A DNA stretch of 64,000 nucleotides, from the NCBI RefSeq assembly GCF_001610835.1, contig NZ_CP011270.1, positions 3,676,001 through 3,740,000 on the forward strand. The letters run 5' to 3'. A program made the position numbers and the translations under genes. The DNA is from Planctomyces sp. SH-PL14. GTDB lineage: Bacteria; Planctomycetota; Planctomycetia; Planctomycetales; Planctomycetaceae. Under the pieces are notes generated by a model, which ran no database searches, was not told where the DNA came from, and worked only from the letters and a program-made list of their open reading frames with translations. Positions 63,682-64,000 of the stretch are shown one piece after another. The stretch's first letter is position 1. The number at the start of each line of letters is the position of its first letter.

Positions 63682-64000
63682 GGTCGGACCTCGCGAGGTG
63701 AGCGGCTGAGTGGGAGTTGGAGGAAGGGGAGCGAGCGGCAAGAGCGGAGGGCAGCAGCGCGGCAGGATGCACGGAGCGGCTGTCGACGGGAGAACTCCGG
63801 CCTCATGGGCGGAGTCCGCCGGCCGTTAGCACAGGAACCGCTGGAAGAGGAGGACGACATCGCGACGCCGGACGGCGGCCTGTGAGACGGCTGTCCGTGA
63901 GGCGACCGCCTGGCCGGTGAAATCAGGCTCCAGCCCGGGCGTCACGCAAGAGCGGCGCGGGAACGGGAACGAACCCAACTCGTGAGAGCGAGACAACGGA
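63682..64000. other. Right window end, no clear gene
   Basis: About 320 bp with no convincing gene. It should contain the carbonic anhydrase promoter. A short minus-strand frame starting near 63860 is Ser/Arg-rich and unlike a protein, and a plus-strand frame at 63717 is similar. Confidence 0.4.

Noticed and set aside
1-64000. CRISPR arrays or rRNA genes
   Set aside because: No regularly spaced direct repeats with unique spacers and no rRNA-like conserved stretches were seen in the window.

Overview
The window is about 64 kb of GC-rich DNA from a planctomycete, most likely in or near the Planctomycetaceae. The placement rests on lineage-typical genes: a cytochrome-type DUF1549/DUF1553 protein followed by a Tat-exported DUF1501 protein, a DUF1559 prepilin-like protein, ECF sigma/Ser-Thr kinase modules, very large secreted proteins of unknown function, and several Tat-type (RR) leaders. 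There are two tRNA genes (Leu-CAA and Arg-CCG). I see no rRNA, no CRISPR array and no intact insertion sequence.

Layout. 1-9.5 kb: edge-truncated Gly/Tyr-rich secreted protein, SPFH membrane protein, ispH, and a ~2070-residue envelope protein on the minus strand. 9.9-15.9 kb: a lower-GC class III nucleotide cyclase with an unrecognised C-terminal half, a long gene-poor stretch, a membrane Ser/Thr kinase with a putative sensor region, and a glycosyltransferase. 16.2-19.6 kb: three consecutive minus-strand toroid (prenyltransferase/squalene-oxidase repeat) proteins. 20-31 kb: secreted glycoside hydrolase, SUKH-type protein, Gfo/Idh/MocA oxidoreductase, class C beta-lactamase-like hydrolase, tRNA-Leu, small sulfotransferase-like protein, Ski2-type helicase, HAD phosphatase and VOC protein. 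31.3-34.5 kb: a glycine-rich autotransporter. 34.4-38 kb: a lower-GC minus-strand cluster of small accessory genes, one interrupted by a stop codon, then a formylglycine-generating-enzyme-like protein. 38.5-43.4 kb: AraC regulator divergent from the DUF1553-DUF1501 operon. 43.5-47.6 kb: tandem terminase-small-subunit-like copies, a YeiH/UPF0324 transporter, an orphan ABC ATPase and slyX. 47.9-54.3 kb: an ECF sigma factor translationally coupled to a kinase-FGE fusion, a Cys-rich secreted protein, a DUF1559 protein and a sugar isomerase/epimerase. 55-64 kb: primary sigma factor RpoD with a strong terminator, a CPBP protease, an LptD-like outer-membrane protein, tRNA-Arg and a beta-carbonic anhydrase.

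The most unusual feature is a dispersed intergenic repeat family, here called R. Six near-full copies of about 300-325 bp and at least four fragments sit between genes and never inside an intact conserved gene. Each full copy carries the same series of short inverted repeats, including two mirror-image GC boxes about 170 bp apart, so it resembles a MITE-like element or a structured RNA. Copies extend open frames upstream of neighbouring genes and so mislead start-site choice. A second short repeat (B) lies close to two of the R copies.

All calls come from reading the sequence and its translations. No database search was possible, so family names rest on visible motifs, length and context.
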